From assembly GCF_043643765.1 (NCBI RefSeq), contig NZ_JBHZSP010000005.1, positions 176,459-240,458 of the forward strand: a DNA stretch of 64,000 bases, written 5' to 3'. The position numbers were made by a program, and so were the translations under genes. The stretch is from Marinomonas posidonica_A (GTDB taxonomy: Bacteria > Pseudomonadota > Gammaproteobacteria > Pseudomonadales > Marinomonadaceae). Numbering within the stretch: the first letter of the stretch is position 1; each line of letters starts with the position of its first letter. The notes under the pieces are model-generated. The model made no database searches. It was given only the letters and a program-made list of their open reading frames with translations, and was not told the origin of the DNA. Positions 8,536-17,613 of this stretch are shown here, piece by piece.

Positions 8536-9303
8536 TTATTGCAACAGGATTTGTAATGCAATGCGGCTACCAAAGTAGCCTAGCATTAATAAGAAGAAGC
8601 CGCTAAGGGTTAATTTGACGGCCAATTGCCCGCGCCAGCCTGCTAAATGTCGACCAAGTAATAGTCCTGCGAACACGAACCAAGAGGCTATGGTGAAAAA
8701 GGTTTTATGTACTAGGTGTTGAGCAAACATATCTTCTATAAAGTAGAAGCCGGTCAGTATGGTAATGGTCAGTAAGATGAAAGCGGCCCAAATAAATTCA
8801 AACATCAGGCTTTCTAGTATCTGTAGTGGTGGGACGCGCAGTAGTTGTTTTAGTTTGTGATGTTTAAGCTGATATTCTTGCATTGCTAATAAAATACCCA
8901 CGCCACAAGCGGTGGCGAAGAGACTGTAAGCGACAGAAGCAATTAAAATGTGGGCGCTTGTTCCCCAAGAGTTACTGTGAAGTTGTTTCAAATCCCAAGG
9001 TTCGATGGCATTGAGAGCTAAAATAATGGCGCTAAGAGGAAACGCTGTCCCGATTAGCAGGGATAAGTCTTTGTCTCTGTTGCTAAACCACAGCAAAGTA
9101 TTGCCAATTAAGGCGATTAATAAGCCAATGGTAAGAAAATTGAAACCATCACGGTTAAGCAATAACTGCATTAGTGAAAAAGTATGTGTCGCAACGGCAA
9201 GCGCGCCAATCAGCTGTGTGAAGCGGTTGTGAGGACGAAAAAAGTAAACCGCACCAGCAATTAAACATGCGGTGAAAGCTAACCAAAGCGATATTTGAGT
9301 CAT
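8536..9303 (-). CDS. ypjD: Cytochrome c assembly (CcsA/CcmC-like) family membrane protein YpjD
   Basis: 255 residues with about eight membrane helices. The segment around HSNSWGTSAHILIASVAYSLFATACGVG matches the haem-handling core of CcsA/HemX-type proteins. It stands divergently next to ffh as in E. coli, where this gene is ypjD. Its role in gammaproteobacteria is unproved; a link to haem or cytochrome c assembly is assumed from the family. The ypjD-ffh gap (9304-9432) must contain both promoters. Confidence 0.82.
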   Translation of the reverse strand: MTQISLWLAFTACLIAGAVYFFRPHNRFTQLIGALAVATHTFSLMQLLLNRDGFNFLTIGLLIALIGNTLLWFSNRDKDLSLLIGTAFPLSAIILALNAIEPWDLKQLHSNSWGTSAHILIASVAYSLFATACGVGILLAMQEYQLKHHKLKQLLRVPPLQILESLMFEFIWAAFILLTITILTGFYFIEDMFAQHLVHKTFFTIASWFVFAGLLLGRHLAGWRGQLAVKLTLSGFFLLMLGYFGSRIALQILLQ

Positions 9304-9432
9304 GAACTAGGATGTCCGCTTAGTAAAGGTATAGGGTGATAATCATTTATCCGTTATAATAAAACCAATTTCACCTTGGATAAACTGATAGTGTCAGTTT
9401 TTTTCCATTTTTGAGCCAAATTCGAGGGCAAT

Positions 9433-10812
9433 ATGTTCGACAGTTTATCAGAACGCTTAACCTCCTCCCTTGATCGAATTCGAGGAAGAGCTAAATTAAC
9501 CGAAGACAACATTAAAGATGTGTTGCGTGAAGTGCGCATGGCCTTATTAGAAGCTGATGTGGCTCTTCCTGTTGTCAAAGACTTTATTGCGGCCGTAAAA
9601 GAACGCGCCGTTGGTACGGAAGTTTCAAAAAGCCTGAGTCCTGGGCAGGTTTTCTTAAAAATCGTTAAACAGGAACTGGAAGCGGTCATGGGGCAAGCCA
9701 ATGATGGCTTGAATCTGCGTGTAGCGCGTCCAGCTGTCATCTTAATGGCGGGTTTGCAAGGGGCGGGTAAAACAACCTCGACGGCTAAACTGGCTAAGTA
9801 TTTAAAAGAGCGTGAGAAAAAGTCTGTTTCTGTGGTCAGTGCTGATGTGTATCGTCCAGCAGCGATCAAACAGTTGGAAACACTGGCTAATGAAATTGAT
9901 GTAGATTTCATTCCGAGTGATTTGTCACAAAAGCCAATCGACATTGTAAATAATGCGATTGATTACGCTAAGAAAGCCCATAAAGACGTTGTTATTGTCG
10001 ATACCGCTGGTCGTTTAGCGATTGATGAAGACATGATGGCCGAGATTAAGTCGCTTCACGGGGCCATTAATCCAATTGAGACCTTATTTGTTGTGGATGC
10101 CATGACGGGTCAAGACGCGGCAAATACGGCTAAGGCGTTTGGGGATGTATTGCCACTGACCGGTGTCGTTTTGACGAAAACCGATGGTGATGCTCGCGGT
10201 GGTGCTGCGTTGTCTGTGCGTCATATTACCGGTAAGCCGATTAAGTTCTTGGGTGTTGGGGAGAAAACTGACGCTTTAGAGCCGTTCCATCCAGATCGTT
10301 TGGCATCTCGTATTCTAGGCATGGGCGATATGTTGTCCTTGATCGAGGAAGCTGAGCAAAAAATTGATAAAGACAAAGCTGAAAAGCTTGCTGGTAAATT
10401 AAAGAAAGGTAAGGGCTTTGACCTAGAAGACTTTAAAGAGCAGCTGCAGCAGATGAAAAACATGGGCGGGATGAGTTCCATGTTGGATAAGCTGCCAGGC
10501 ATGGGGCAGTTAGGTAATATTCAAGATCAAGTTGATGACAAAATGTTTGTGCGTATGGAGGCTTTGATTAATTCCATGACGCCTGCGGAACGCCGCAATC
10601 CCGATGTGATTAATGGTTCTCGTAAAAAACGTATCTCCACTGGTGCGGGTTTGCAGATCCAGGATCTGAACCGATTATTGAAACAGCACAAACAAATGCA
10701 AAAGATGATGAAGAAGTTCAGTAGCAAGGGCGGCATGAAAAAAATGATGCGTGGACTGGGCGGTATGATGCCTGGTGGTCTTCCTGGCGGCGGCGGATTC
10801 CCTAAGCTATAA
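9433..10812 (+). CDS. ffh: Signal recognition particle GTPase Ffh
   Basis: 459 residues, full length. N domain (1-85), G domain with P-loop GLQGAGKTT at 107-115, DTAGR and TKTDGDARGG GTPase motifs, then a methionine-rich M domain ending in KMMRGLGGMMPGG. Ffh binds 4.5S RNA and hydrophobic signal sequences as they leave the ribosome and delivers them to FtsY at the membrane. A TATAAT at 9355-9360 is a candidate -10 element. The gene is closed by a strong terminator, separating it from the rpsP operon. Confidence 0.97.
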   Translation: MFDSLSERLTSSLDRIRGRAKLTEDNIKDVLREVRMALLEADVALPVVKDFIAAVKERAVGTEVSKSLSPGQVFLKIVKQELEAVMGQANDGLNLRVARPAVILMAGLQGAGKTTSTAKLAKYLKEREKKSVSVVSADVYRPAAIKQLETLANEIDVDFIPSDLSQKPIDIVNNAIDYAKKAHKDVVIVDTAGRLAIDEDMMAEIKSLHGAINPIETLFVVDAMTGQDAANTAKAFGDVLPLTGVVLTKTDGDARGGAALSVRHITGKPIKFLGVGEKTDALEPFHPDRLASRILGMGDMLSLIEEAEQKIDKDKAEKLAGKLKKGKGFDLEDFKEQLQQMKNMGGMSSMLDKLPGMGQLGNIQDQVDDKMFVRMEALINSMTPAERRNPDVINGSRKKRISTGAGLQIQDLNRLLKQHKQMQKMMKKFSSKGGMKKMMRGLGGMMPGGLPGGGGFPKL

Positions 10813-10861
10813 CTATTTAGTTGTTTTTGCAGGCATTAGCAAAAAAAGTGCCGATTTTATT

Positions 10862-10893
10862 GAAAGGGCGAGCAATTCGCCCTTTCGTTTTTC
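10862..10893 (+). terminator. Intrinsic terminator after ffh
   Basis: A perfect inverted repeat GAAAGGGCGA / TCGCCCTTTC around a five-base loop, then G and five T. Confidence 0.88.
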
Positions 10894-10987
10894 TAGTTTA
10901 TCGACTAGAATATGCCGCCTTCTTGTAGTATGAGTCAAAAATCGACTCGGCAAGAGGTGTTTCGTTAAGCAATAAGGAACCAATCAT

Positions 10988-11236
10988 ATGGTAACTATTC
11001 GTCTTTCTCGTGGTGGCTCTAAGAAGCGCCCATTCTATCACTTGAACGTGGCTGATAGCCGTCGTGCTCGTGATGGTCGTTATATCGAGCGCTTGGGTTT
11101 CTTTAATCCTGTTGCTCGTGGTCAAGAAGAACGTTTACGCGTCGATTTAGATCGTGTAAATCACTGGGTTAGCCAAGGCGCTCAGCTATCTGACCGTGCT
11201 GCTCAGCTTGTTAAAGAAGCTAGCAAAAACGCTTAA
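10988..11236 (+). CDS. rpsP: 30S ribosomal protein S16
   Basis: 82 residues, the normal length for bacterial bS16. MVTIRLSRGGSKKRPFYHLNVADSR is the conserved start, split here only by one residue from other members, and DRDGRYIERLGFFNP-like sequence follows. First gene of the rpsP-rimM-trmD-rplS operon, 15 bases before rimM. bS16 binds 16S rRNA early in 30S assembly. AATAAGGAAC lies before the ATG as ribosome-binding site. Confidence 0.97.
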   Translation: MVTIRLSRGGSKKRPFYHLNVADSRRARDGRYIERLGFFNPVARGQEERLRVDLDRVNHWVSQGAQLSDRAAQLVKEASKNA

Positions 11237-11251
11237 TTCAGAGGTAGTGCT

Positions 11252-11797
11252 ATGTCTAAAGTAAAGCAAGCGGCCGCTCCTGAGCAAGCCCTTGTGGTTG
11301 GACGCATTACATCTGTTTATGGTGTTAAAGGGTGGGTGAAGTTGTATTCGCACACCGACCCAATGCAAGGCATCTTTGATTACAAGCATTGGTGGTTGAA
11401 AACCCCAAGTGGGTGGAAAACTGTAGAGTTAAGCCAAGGTCGCTTGCAAGGGCGAGGTTTGGTGGCATCGGTGAATGGCTATAATGACAGAGATCAAGTT
11501 AAAGAGATCTGTGGTTTGGATATTTACATTGATGCGCAGGATCTTCCTGAGTTGGATGACGGTGATTATTACTGGAGTCAGCTAGAAGGTCTAAGGGTAA
11601 TTACCAAAGAGGGTGTCCTCTTGGGGAAGGTTTCGCAACTTATGGAAACCGGTGCGAATGATGTTGTGGTTGTCAGTGCGTGTGAAGGCAGTTTTGATCG
11701 TGAAGAACGCCTGATTCCTTACGTACCAGAAACTTATGTTCTAAACATCGATTTGGAGCAAAAGGAAATGGTCGTTGATTGGGATCCGGAATTTTAA
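11252..11797 (+). CDS. rimM: Ribosome maturation factor RimM
   Basis: 181 residues. An N-terminal RimM beta-barrel (VVGRITSVYGVKGWVKLYSHTD) and a C-terminal PRC-barrel (YYWSQLEGLRVIT...VLLGKV, then RLIPYVPE) are both present. RimM binds ribosomal protein uS19 and helps mature the 30S head. GAGGTAGTGCT precedes the ATG. It sits between rpsP and trmD in the standard operon order. Confidence 0.95.
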   Translation: MSKVKQAAAPEQALVVGRITSVYGVKGWVKLYSHTDPMQGIFDYKHWWLKTPSGWKTVELSQGRLQGRGLVASVNGYNDRDQVKEICGLDIYIDAQDLPELDDGDYYWSQLEGLRVITKEGVLLGKVSQLMETGANDVVVVSACEGSFDREERLIPYVPETYVLNIDLEQKEMVVDWDPEF

Positions 11798-11818
11798 CTA
11801 ACAAGCTGAGGTCATCAC

Positions 11819-12571
11819 GTGAAGGTAAGCGTTATATCGCTCTTTCCGGAAATGTTTCAAGCCATTACCCAATACGGTGTAACGGGCAGAGCCATTAAGT
11901 CTGGGTTGGTTGAGGTGGATTATATTAATCCCCGTGATTTTACTCAGGATAAGCATAAGACTGTGGATGATCGACCTTACGGTGGTGGTCCTGGGATGTT
12001 GATGAAAGTTCAACCTCTCAAAGATGCGATTGAGTGCGCTAAGCAAAAAGTGCCCAACGCAAAAGTTATTTTTTTATCCCCTCAAGGGCGTACACTGACG
12101 CAAGAAGGTGTGCAGCAACTTGCTAAACAAGCAGAATTTATTCTGGTAGCAGGTCGTTATGAAGGCGTCGATGAGCGTTTGATTCAATCTGAGATTGATG
12201 AAGAATGGTCGATCGGTGATTTTGTCCTAAGTGGTGGTGAGTTGCCGGCTATGGTGCTTATGGATTCTGTCTTTCGGATGGTGCCAGGAGTGCTAGGAAA
12301 GCAAGCTTCAGCAGAGGAAGATTCATTTGCTGATGGTTTGTTGGATTGTCCGCATTATACTCGCCCCGAAGTGCTTAACGGTGAGCCTGTGCCACCGGTA
12401 CTACTTAGCGGCAACCATGAGGAGATAAGGCGCTGGCGATTAAAGCAGAAGCTCGGAAGAACTTGGCAACGCCGGCCAGACCTTTTGCAGAACCTTGAGT
12501 TGGACAAGGAACAGCAGAAGTTGTTAGAAGAGTTTATTCGCGAAACTGAAGATTCAACCTCGGCAGAGTAG
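11819..12571 (+). CDS. trmD: tRNA (guanine-37-N1)-methyltransferase TrmD
   Basis: 250 residues. SPOUT-class knotted methyltransferase that makes m1G37 in tRNAs reading CNN codons and prevents +1 frameshifting. Family signatures are the opening ISLFPEMF, DDRPYGGGPGM, and the AdoMet-binding trefoil-knot region GRYEGVDERLI...WSIGDFVLSGGELPA. The start is GTG at 11819 with GAGG eight bases upstream. Lies 21 bases after rimM. Confidence 0.96.
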   Translation: MKVSVISLFPEMFQAITQYGVTGRAIKSGLVEVDYINPRDFTQDKHKTVDDRPYGGGPGMLMKVQPLKDAIECAKQKVPNAKVIFLSPQGRTLTQEGVQQLAKQAEFILVAGRYEGVDERLIQSEIDEEWSIGDFVLSGGELPAMVLMDSVFRMVPGVLGKQASAEEDSFADGLLDCPHYTRPEVLNGEPVPPVLLSGNHEEIRRWRLKQKLGRTWQRRPDLLQNLELDKEQQKLLEEFIRETEDSTSAE

Positions 12572-12640
12572 GAATTGCGAGCTTATCAGATAGAAGAACC
12601 TTCGGACTGATAAGAAACCATATTATTAGGAGTCACATCC

Positions 12641-13003
12641 ATGAGTAATAAAACTAAACTGATTCAGCAATTAGAAGCTGAACAGATGACAAAAGAAGTC
12701 CCAGCATTTGGTCCTGGTGACACGGTTGTCGTACAAGTTAAAGTTAAAGAAGGTTCACGCGAGCGTCTACAGGCCTATGAAGGTGTTGTAATCTCTAAGC
12801 GTAACCGTGGTCTAAACTCAGCATTTACTGTTCGTAAAATTTCGAGCGGTGTTGGTGTTGAGCGTGCTTTCCAAACATACAGCCCATTGGTTGAGAGTGT
12901 TGAAGTGAAACGCCGCGGTGACGTGCGTCAAGCTAAGATCTACTACCTACGCGAGCGTTCTGGTAAATCTGCACGTATTAAAGAGAAATTGGCTAAACGC
13001 TAA
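12641..13003 (+). CDS. rplS: 50S ribosomal protein L19
   Basis: 120 residues, standard length for bL19. FGPGDTVVVQVKVKEGSRERLQAYEGVVI and RRGDVRQAKIYYLRERSGKSARIKE are clearly the L19 core, seen here in its usual position at the end of the rpsP operon. bL19 lies at the 30S-50S interface. TTAGGAGT precedes the ATG. A terminator follows directly. Confidence 0.97.
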   Translation: MSNKTKLIQQLEAEQMTKEVPAFGPGDTVVVQVKVKEGSRERLQAYEGVVISKRNRGLNSAFTVRKISSGVGVERAFQTYSPLVESVEVKRRGDVRQAKIYYLRERSGKSARIKEKLAKR

Positions 13004-13015
13004 TTTATCTTCCTT

Positions 13016-13043
13016 AAAAAGGCGACGTAAGTCGCCTTTTTTT
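13016..13043 (+). terminator. Intrinsic terminator of the rpsP-rplS operon
   Basis: AAAAAGGCGAC / GTCGCCTTTTTTT with a GTAA loop ends the operon just after rplS. Confidence 0.92.
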
Positions 13044-13105
13044 GTGGAACTAACTCCCTTTCGTATGGCCTAATAGAGACGAATTCATTCGTCTTTGAGG
13101 TTTCC

Positions 13106-13822
13106 ATGAAACACACCTTTTCCTTCTTGGTCCGTGCATTTTGTATTGCTGGACTCATGCTTCCTTTTCGTTCTACTTTTGCCGATCAAGACCAAGTTCG
13201 TCAATCCCTACAGACAGCGCTACCTCAATATACTATTGGCTCGATAGAATGGCATGAACCGGCGGGTATGTACTCAGCGGAAGTGGAGGGTGGTCCAACC
13301 CTTTATGTAACAAAAAATGCTCAATATTTTGTTGTCGGTGATTTATATCGTATAGATGCGGATGGTCTGGTGAACGAAACCGAGCAAGCTAAACGTGCTA
13401 GGGTGGAATCTTTGCCAGAGTCTGACATGGTGGTGTTTAAGGCAGAAAATGAAAAAACACACATCACCGTTTTTACGGATGTTGACTGTGGTTATTGTCG
13501 TATGTTGCACAACGATGTCCCAAGTCTGAATGAAATGGGGATTACGGTGCGCTATTTGGCCTATCCAAGAGCCGGGGTCGGTTCTTTTTCTTATCGCAAG
13601 ATGGTCAGTATCTGGTGTTCTGATGATCCTAAAAAGTGGATGACAGAAGCGAAAACTGGTGCCGATGTGCCTGAAAATAAATGTGTGAACCCTGTAGCGG
13701 ATCAGTATCAGTTAGGGAATGAGCTGGGGGTTCGAGGCACGCCGACCATTATTTCCAAAGATGGTGTGTTTCTACCAGGTTATCTGCCACCGAAAGAGTT
13801 GGCCAGTAAGCTTGGGTTATAG
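13106..13822 (+). CDS. dsbC: Periplasmic disulfide isomerase DsbC
   Basis: 238 residues with a Sec signal peptide (hydrophobic core about 8-22, cleavage probably after ...RSTFA at residue 26). An N-terminal dimerisation domain is followed by a thioredoxin fold with active site CGYC at 128-131. A second Cys pair (in IWCSDDP and NKCVNP) and the cis-proline loop RGTPT are as in DsbC. It reshuffles wrong disulfides in the periplasm and is kept reduced by DsbD. It precedes hom, as in several gammaproteobacteria. Confidence 0.92.
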   Translation: MKHTFSFLVRAFCIAGLMLPFRSTFADQDQVRQSLQTALPQYTIGSIEWHEPAGMYSAEVEGGPTLYVTKNAQYFVVGDLYRIDADGLVNETEQAKRARVESLPESDMVVFKAENEKTHITVFTDVDCGYCRMLHNDVPSLNEMGITVRYLAYPRAGVGSFSYRKMVSIWCSDDPKKWMTEAKTGADVPENKCVNPVADQYQLGNELGVRGTPTIISKDGVFLPGYLPPKELASKLGL

Positions 13823-13960
13823 TCTTATTGCAAAATATTCCACTTAACATGAGTCTAGTTCAGCCTTTTCTTCGTTGGGTTTATGTGGTTCAGGCGTTAT
13901 AATGAAGCGTTTTTAGTGGCGAAATAACAAATAATTAAATCATCTCTGTGGGGTAACGTT

Positions 13961-15262
13961 TTGAAACCGGTAAAAGTCGGAATTTGTGGGCTGGGAACAG
14001 TAGGATCCGGTAGTTTTAATATTCTTTTGAAAAACGCAGAAGAAATTACGCGACGTGTTGGACGTAGCATTGTTATTGAGCAAGTGGGTGCTCGTCGTGA
14101 CAATGATGCATGTGATACCACAGGTATTAACGTAACACGTGATATTTTCGACGTGGTTAACAATCCAGAGATTGATATTGTTCTTGAATTGATTGGTGGC
14201 ACCAGTGTCGCGAAAGAATTGGTGATGACGGCGCTTGAAAATGGTAAGCACGTTGTTACAGCGAACAAGGCTTTAATTGCCGAGCACGGCAATGAGATTT
14301 TTGCAAAAGCGCAAGAGAAAGGCGTCATTGTCGCCTTTGAAGCCGCGGTTGCAGGAGGTATTCCGATTATCAAAGCGGTACGTGAAGGACTGTCTGCGAA
14401 TCGCATTGACTGGTTGGCTGGCATCATCAATGGGACTGGCAATTTCATTTTGACCGAAATGAGCGAAAAGCAGCGCAACTTTGATGATGTTCTTGCTGAA
14501 GCTCAGGCGTTAGGTTATGCCGAAGCGGATCCAACGTTTGATGTAGAGGGCATTGATGCCGCTCATAAGCTGACCATTCTTGCGTCCATCGCGTTTGGTA
14601 TTCCGTTACAGTTTGAAAAAACGTATACCGAGGGGATCAGTCGTGTAACGGCTGAAGATGTCGCTTTTGCTAGTGAACTTGGCTATGCGGTGAAGCATTT
14701 GGGTATTGCTCGTCGCACTAAACAAGGCATTGAGTTACGCGTGCACCCGACGCTGATTTCACGTAAACAACTGTTGGCGAGTGTAAATGGTGTAATGAAT
14801 GCCATTATGGTGCAGGGGGATGCGGTTGGTCCGACATTGACATATGGTGCCGGTGCCGGGGCGTTGCCAACTGGCTCTTCTGTTGTGGCGGATGTGATCG
14901 ATGTGGCGCGCACGCTGACTGCAGATCCTACGAATCGTGTGCCGCATTTAGCATTCCAAGAGGATGCTTTGTCTGATGTTGAAGTGCTGCCCGTCGAAGA
15001 AATCGAGTGTGGTTTCTTCCTTAATATGACGATTCAAGATCGTGCCGGTGTGTTAGCAAACATTACACAAATTTTATCCAATAATGGTATTAGCATCGAA
15101 TCTTTGATCCAGCGTGAGCGTGAAGGCAGTGATCTTGTGCCTTTGGTTGTTATGACTCATGAAGTAAAAGAACGCAATATGAATGCTGCGATTGCAGCCA
15201 TTGAAGCCTTGCCGGACGTTGCGGGTTCTGTGCAACGTATTCGTGTTGAAAACTTGGCTTAA
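13961..15262 (+). CDS. hom: Homoserine dehydrogenase
   Basis: 433 residues, the monofunctional form (no fused aspartokinase). The NAD(P)-binding GLGTVGSG is at residues 10-17, the catalytic signature AGIINGTGNFILTEM follows, and a C-terminal ACT domain (from about 347, IQDRAGVLANI) gives allosteric feedback, usually by threonine. It reduces aspartate semialdehyde to homoserine. The start is a TTG at 13961, with GGGG at about -10. thrC follows 11 bases later, forming a hom-thrC unit; the matching aspartokinase lysC is at 57.2 kb. Confidence 0.95.
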   Translation: MKPVKVGICGLGTVGSGSFNILLKNAEEITRRVGRSIVIEQVGARRDNDACDTTGINVTRDIFDVVNNPEIDIVLELIGGTSVAKELVMTALENGKHVVTANKALIAEHGNEIFAKAQEKGVIVAFEAAVAGGIPIIKAVREGLSANRIDWLAGIINGTGNFILTEMSEKQRNFDDVLAEAQALGYAEADPTFDVEGIDAAHKLTILASIAFGIPLQFEKTYTEGISRVTAEDVAFASELGYAVKHLGIARRTKQGIELRVHPTLISRKQLLASVNGVMNAIMVQGDAVGPTLTYGAGAGALPTGSSVVADVIDVARTLTADPTNRVPHLAFQEDALSDVEVLPVEEIECGFFLNMTIQDRAGVLANITQILSNNGISIESLIQREREGSDLVPLVVMTHEVKERNMNAAIAAIEALPDVAGSVQRIRVENLA

Positions 15263-15273
15263 GAGAGAATTAT

Positions 15274-16659
15274 ATGAAATACATTTCAACTCGTGGTAAA
15301 GCACCTGCCTTATCGTTTGGTGACGTTTTATTGGCCGGTTTGGCAAACGATGGTGGCTTGTATGTGCCAGAAAGTCTACCTCATTACAGTAAAGAAGAGA
15401 TTGCGTCTTGGGCGAATCTTTGTTACCAAGACTTAGCCTTCAAAGTAATGTGGCCTTTTGTTGAAGGTGACATTCCGGCTGATGCTTTTAAGGAGATGAT
15501 TAATGAGGCTTACGCAAGCTTTAATCATACTTCTATCGCGCCTATGGTTCAGGTCGGTAATAATGAATGGATACTGGAATTATTCCGTGGTCCAACCTTG
15601 GCCTTTAAAGACTTTGCTTTACAATTGCTTGGTCGTTTGATGGACTATGTTCTGTCAGAACGTAAAGAGAAATTGGTTATCCTTGGTGCCACATCAGGGG
15701 ATACAGGGTCGGCGGCGATTGAAGGTTGCCGTCACTCAGAGCATCTAAACATCTTTATTTTGCACCCTTATCAGCGTGTTTCTGAGGTGCAGCGTCGTCA
15801 AATGACAACCGTGATTGATGACAATGTTTTCAATATCGCGGTGAAAGGTAACTTTGATGATTGCCAAGGCATGGTGAAATCGAGCTTTGCGGATCAATCT
15901 TTCTTGAAAGGTGGGAAACTTGGTGCGGTGAATTCGATTAACTGGGCGCGTATTATGGCTCAAATTGTTTATTACTTCTCTTCGGCTCTGGCGGTTGGTG
16001 CGCCACACCGTAAGGTGTCTTTCTCGGTTCCAACAGGCAACTTTGGTGATATTTTTGCAGGTTATTTAGCTAAGCAGATGGGCTTGCCTGTGGATCAGCT
16101 AGTTGTTGCGACTAACCAGAATGACATTTTGCATCGTGTAATTGCTGAAAACGACATGAGTCGCCAATCGTTGAATGTAACCTTGTCGCCAAGCATGGAC
16201 ATCATGGTATCAAGTAACTTTGAGCGTCTATTGTTTGATGCTCACGGTCGTGATGGTGCGGCCATTGATGAATTGATGGCGCGCTTCAATCAAGGCGATG
16301 TGTCGCTAAATGATCAAGCTTGGTCTTATGTTAAGGATAACTTTGACAGCTATAAAGTGGATGACAAGCGTACTTGTGACGTCATTGCCGAGGTTCATGC
16401 TAGTACCCAGTATTTGTTGGATCCGCATACGGCGATTGGCCTAGAAGCGGCTCGCCAATGTTGGAAGGATAAGTCTGTGCCTATGATTACTCTGGCGACA
16501 GCGCATCCTGTGAAGTTCCCTGAAGCGGTGGAAAAAGCAGGCTGTGAATCACCAAGTTTGCCAGAACATATGAAAGACTTGTTTGAGCGTGAAGAGTCTT
16601 ATTCTGTGTTGGACAATGAACTGGTGCAAGTGCAGTCTTTTGTCGCTGATCGCATCTAA
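15274..16659 (+). CDS. thrC: Threonine synthase
   Basis: 461 residues, PLP-dependent fold type II enzyme of the long threonine-synthase class. The start MKYISTRGKAPALSFGDVL, the PLP lysine in AFKDFALQLLG (Lys112) and the phosphate-binding GATSGDTGSAAIEG are diagnostic. It converts O-phosphohomoserine to threonine, the last step after hom. The two genes are separated by 11 bases with GAGAG before the ATG. The thrB kinase is not in the window. Confidence 0.96.
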   Translation: MKYISTRGKAPALSFGDVLLAGLANDGGLYVPESLPHYSKEEIASWANLCYQDLAFKVMWPFVEGDIPADAFKEMINEAYASFNHTSIAPMVQVGNNEWILELFRGPTLAFKDFALQLLGRLMDYVLSERKEKLVILGATSGDTGSAAIEGCRHSEHLNIFILHPYQRVSEVQRRQMTTVIDDNVFNIAVKGNFDDCQGMVKSSFADQSFLKGGKLGAVNSINWARIMAQIVYYFSSALAVGAPHRKVSFSVPTGNFGDIFAGYLAKQMGLPVDQLVVATNQNDILHRVIAENDMSRQSLNVTLSPSMDIMVSSNFERLLFDAHGRDGAAIDELMARFNQGDVSLNDQAWSYVKDNFDSYKVDDKRTCDVIAEVHASTQYLLDPHTAIGLEAARQCWKDKSVPMITLATAHPVKFPEAVEKAGCESPSLPEHMKDLFEREESYSVLDNELVQVQSFVADRI

Positions 16660-16682
16660 GTAAAGTCGTTAATTGCCTTGTT

Positions 16683-16712
16683 ATCGCGGTCAAGTTTTGA
16701 CCGCGATCTTTT
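16683..16712 (+). terminator. Probable intrinsic terminator after thrC
   Basis: An 11-bp inverted repeat ATCGCGGTCAA / TTGACCGCGAT with a three-base loop is followed by the T-rich CTTTTAT. The T tract is short, so efficiency may be partial. Confidence 0.7.
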
Positions 16713-16741
16713 ATCCTATCTCTTAGTCTAAACCTTATTAT

Positions 16742-17461
16742 ATGAATCTGATTTTACTAGAGCCTGCCTTGATTTTGTCTGAAGGGCGTTACGCACTGAC
16801 GGAACGTCAACAATCGCATATTAATCAAGTGATTAAGGCGGAATCGGGGAATGTATTACGAGTGGGTCTATTAGGTGGCAATTTAGGGGAAGGCGTGTAT
16901 CAAGCGGCAAGTGCCGATTTACCTGCGCACATTCATTCTTTGCAGCTTACGCAAAAGCCACCTAAAGCCTTGCCTATGGTATTGGTAATGGCCTTGCCTC
17001 GTCCTAATATGTTGAAGCGCACCTTGCATAATATTACGGCAATGGGCGTCAAAGAACTGTATTTAATCCATTCATCCAAAGTAGAAAAAAGTTATTGGCA
17101 AAGCCCTGTATTGCAGCCGGAGTCAATTCGCCAGACTTTGTTAGAGGGGCTTGAGCAGGCTAAAGATACCATCATGCCAAATTATACTATGGTGCCAAGA
17201 TTTCGTCCTTTTGTGGAAGACCAATTGCCACATATATTGAGTGGGAAATTAGGCCTATTGGCTCACCCTTATCAAGCTAAATCGTGTCCAATAGATTTGC
17301 AGGTGCCATGTGTATTGGCGTTGGGGCCAGAAGGTGGTTGGAACGAGTTTGAGGTCAGTAAGTGGTTAGACGCTGGGATGTCGAGTGTGCATTTGGGTGA
17401 GCGAATTTTGAAAGTAGAAACGGTTGTCCCTGTTCTTTTGTCTCGTATATATCCAGCTTAA
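16742..17461 (+). CDS. rsmE: 16S rRNA (uracil-1498-N3)-methyltransferase RsmE
   Basis: 239 residues, SPOUT methyltransferase modifying U1498 of 16S rRNA. The N-terminal PUA-like region is followed by the knot with LALGPEGGWNEFEV and the closing LGERILKVETVVPVLL, both RsmE hallmarks. MALPRPNMLKRTLHNITAMGVKEL is also typical. No good Shine-Dalgarno precedes the ATG (AACCTTATTAT), so initiation may be weak. Confidence 0.92.
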   Translation: MNLILLEPALILSEGRYALTERQQSHINQVIKAESGNVLRVGLLGGNLGEGVYQAASADLPAHIHSLQLTQKPPKALPMVLVMALPRPNMLKRTLHNITAMGVKELYLIHSSKVEKSYWQSPVLQPESIRQTLLEGLEQAKDTIMPNYTMVPRFRPFVEDQLPHILSGKLGLLAHPYQAKSCPIDLQVPCVLALGPEGGWNEFEVSKWLDAGMSSVHLGERILKVETVVPVLLSRIYPA

Positions 17462-17613
17462 TCTCTTAATCTTACTTATATTTAACTTAAATTTCTTCAA
17501 TTGTTGTTATTTGTAACTAAAGTGTTTTTTGGGAAGAGGTGTTTGGGTCTTTAGGGTAATATCTTTCTTAAATAACCTTAACTAGATTAAGGGTAATAAG
17601 TCAGGGTTACGGC

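Noticed and set aside
9338..9351. GATAATCATTTATC between ypjD and ffh as a Fur box
   Set aside because: It resembles the right part of a Fur site but has an inserted base and no left half; the neighbours are not iron genes.
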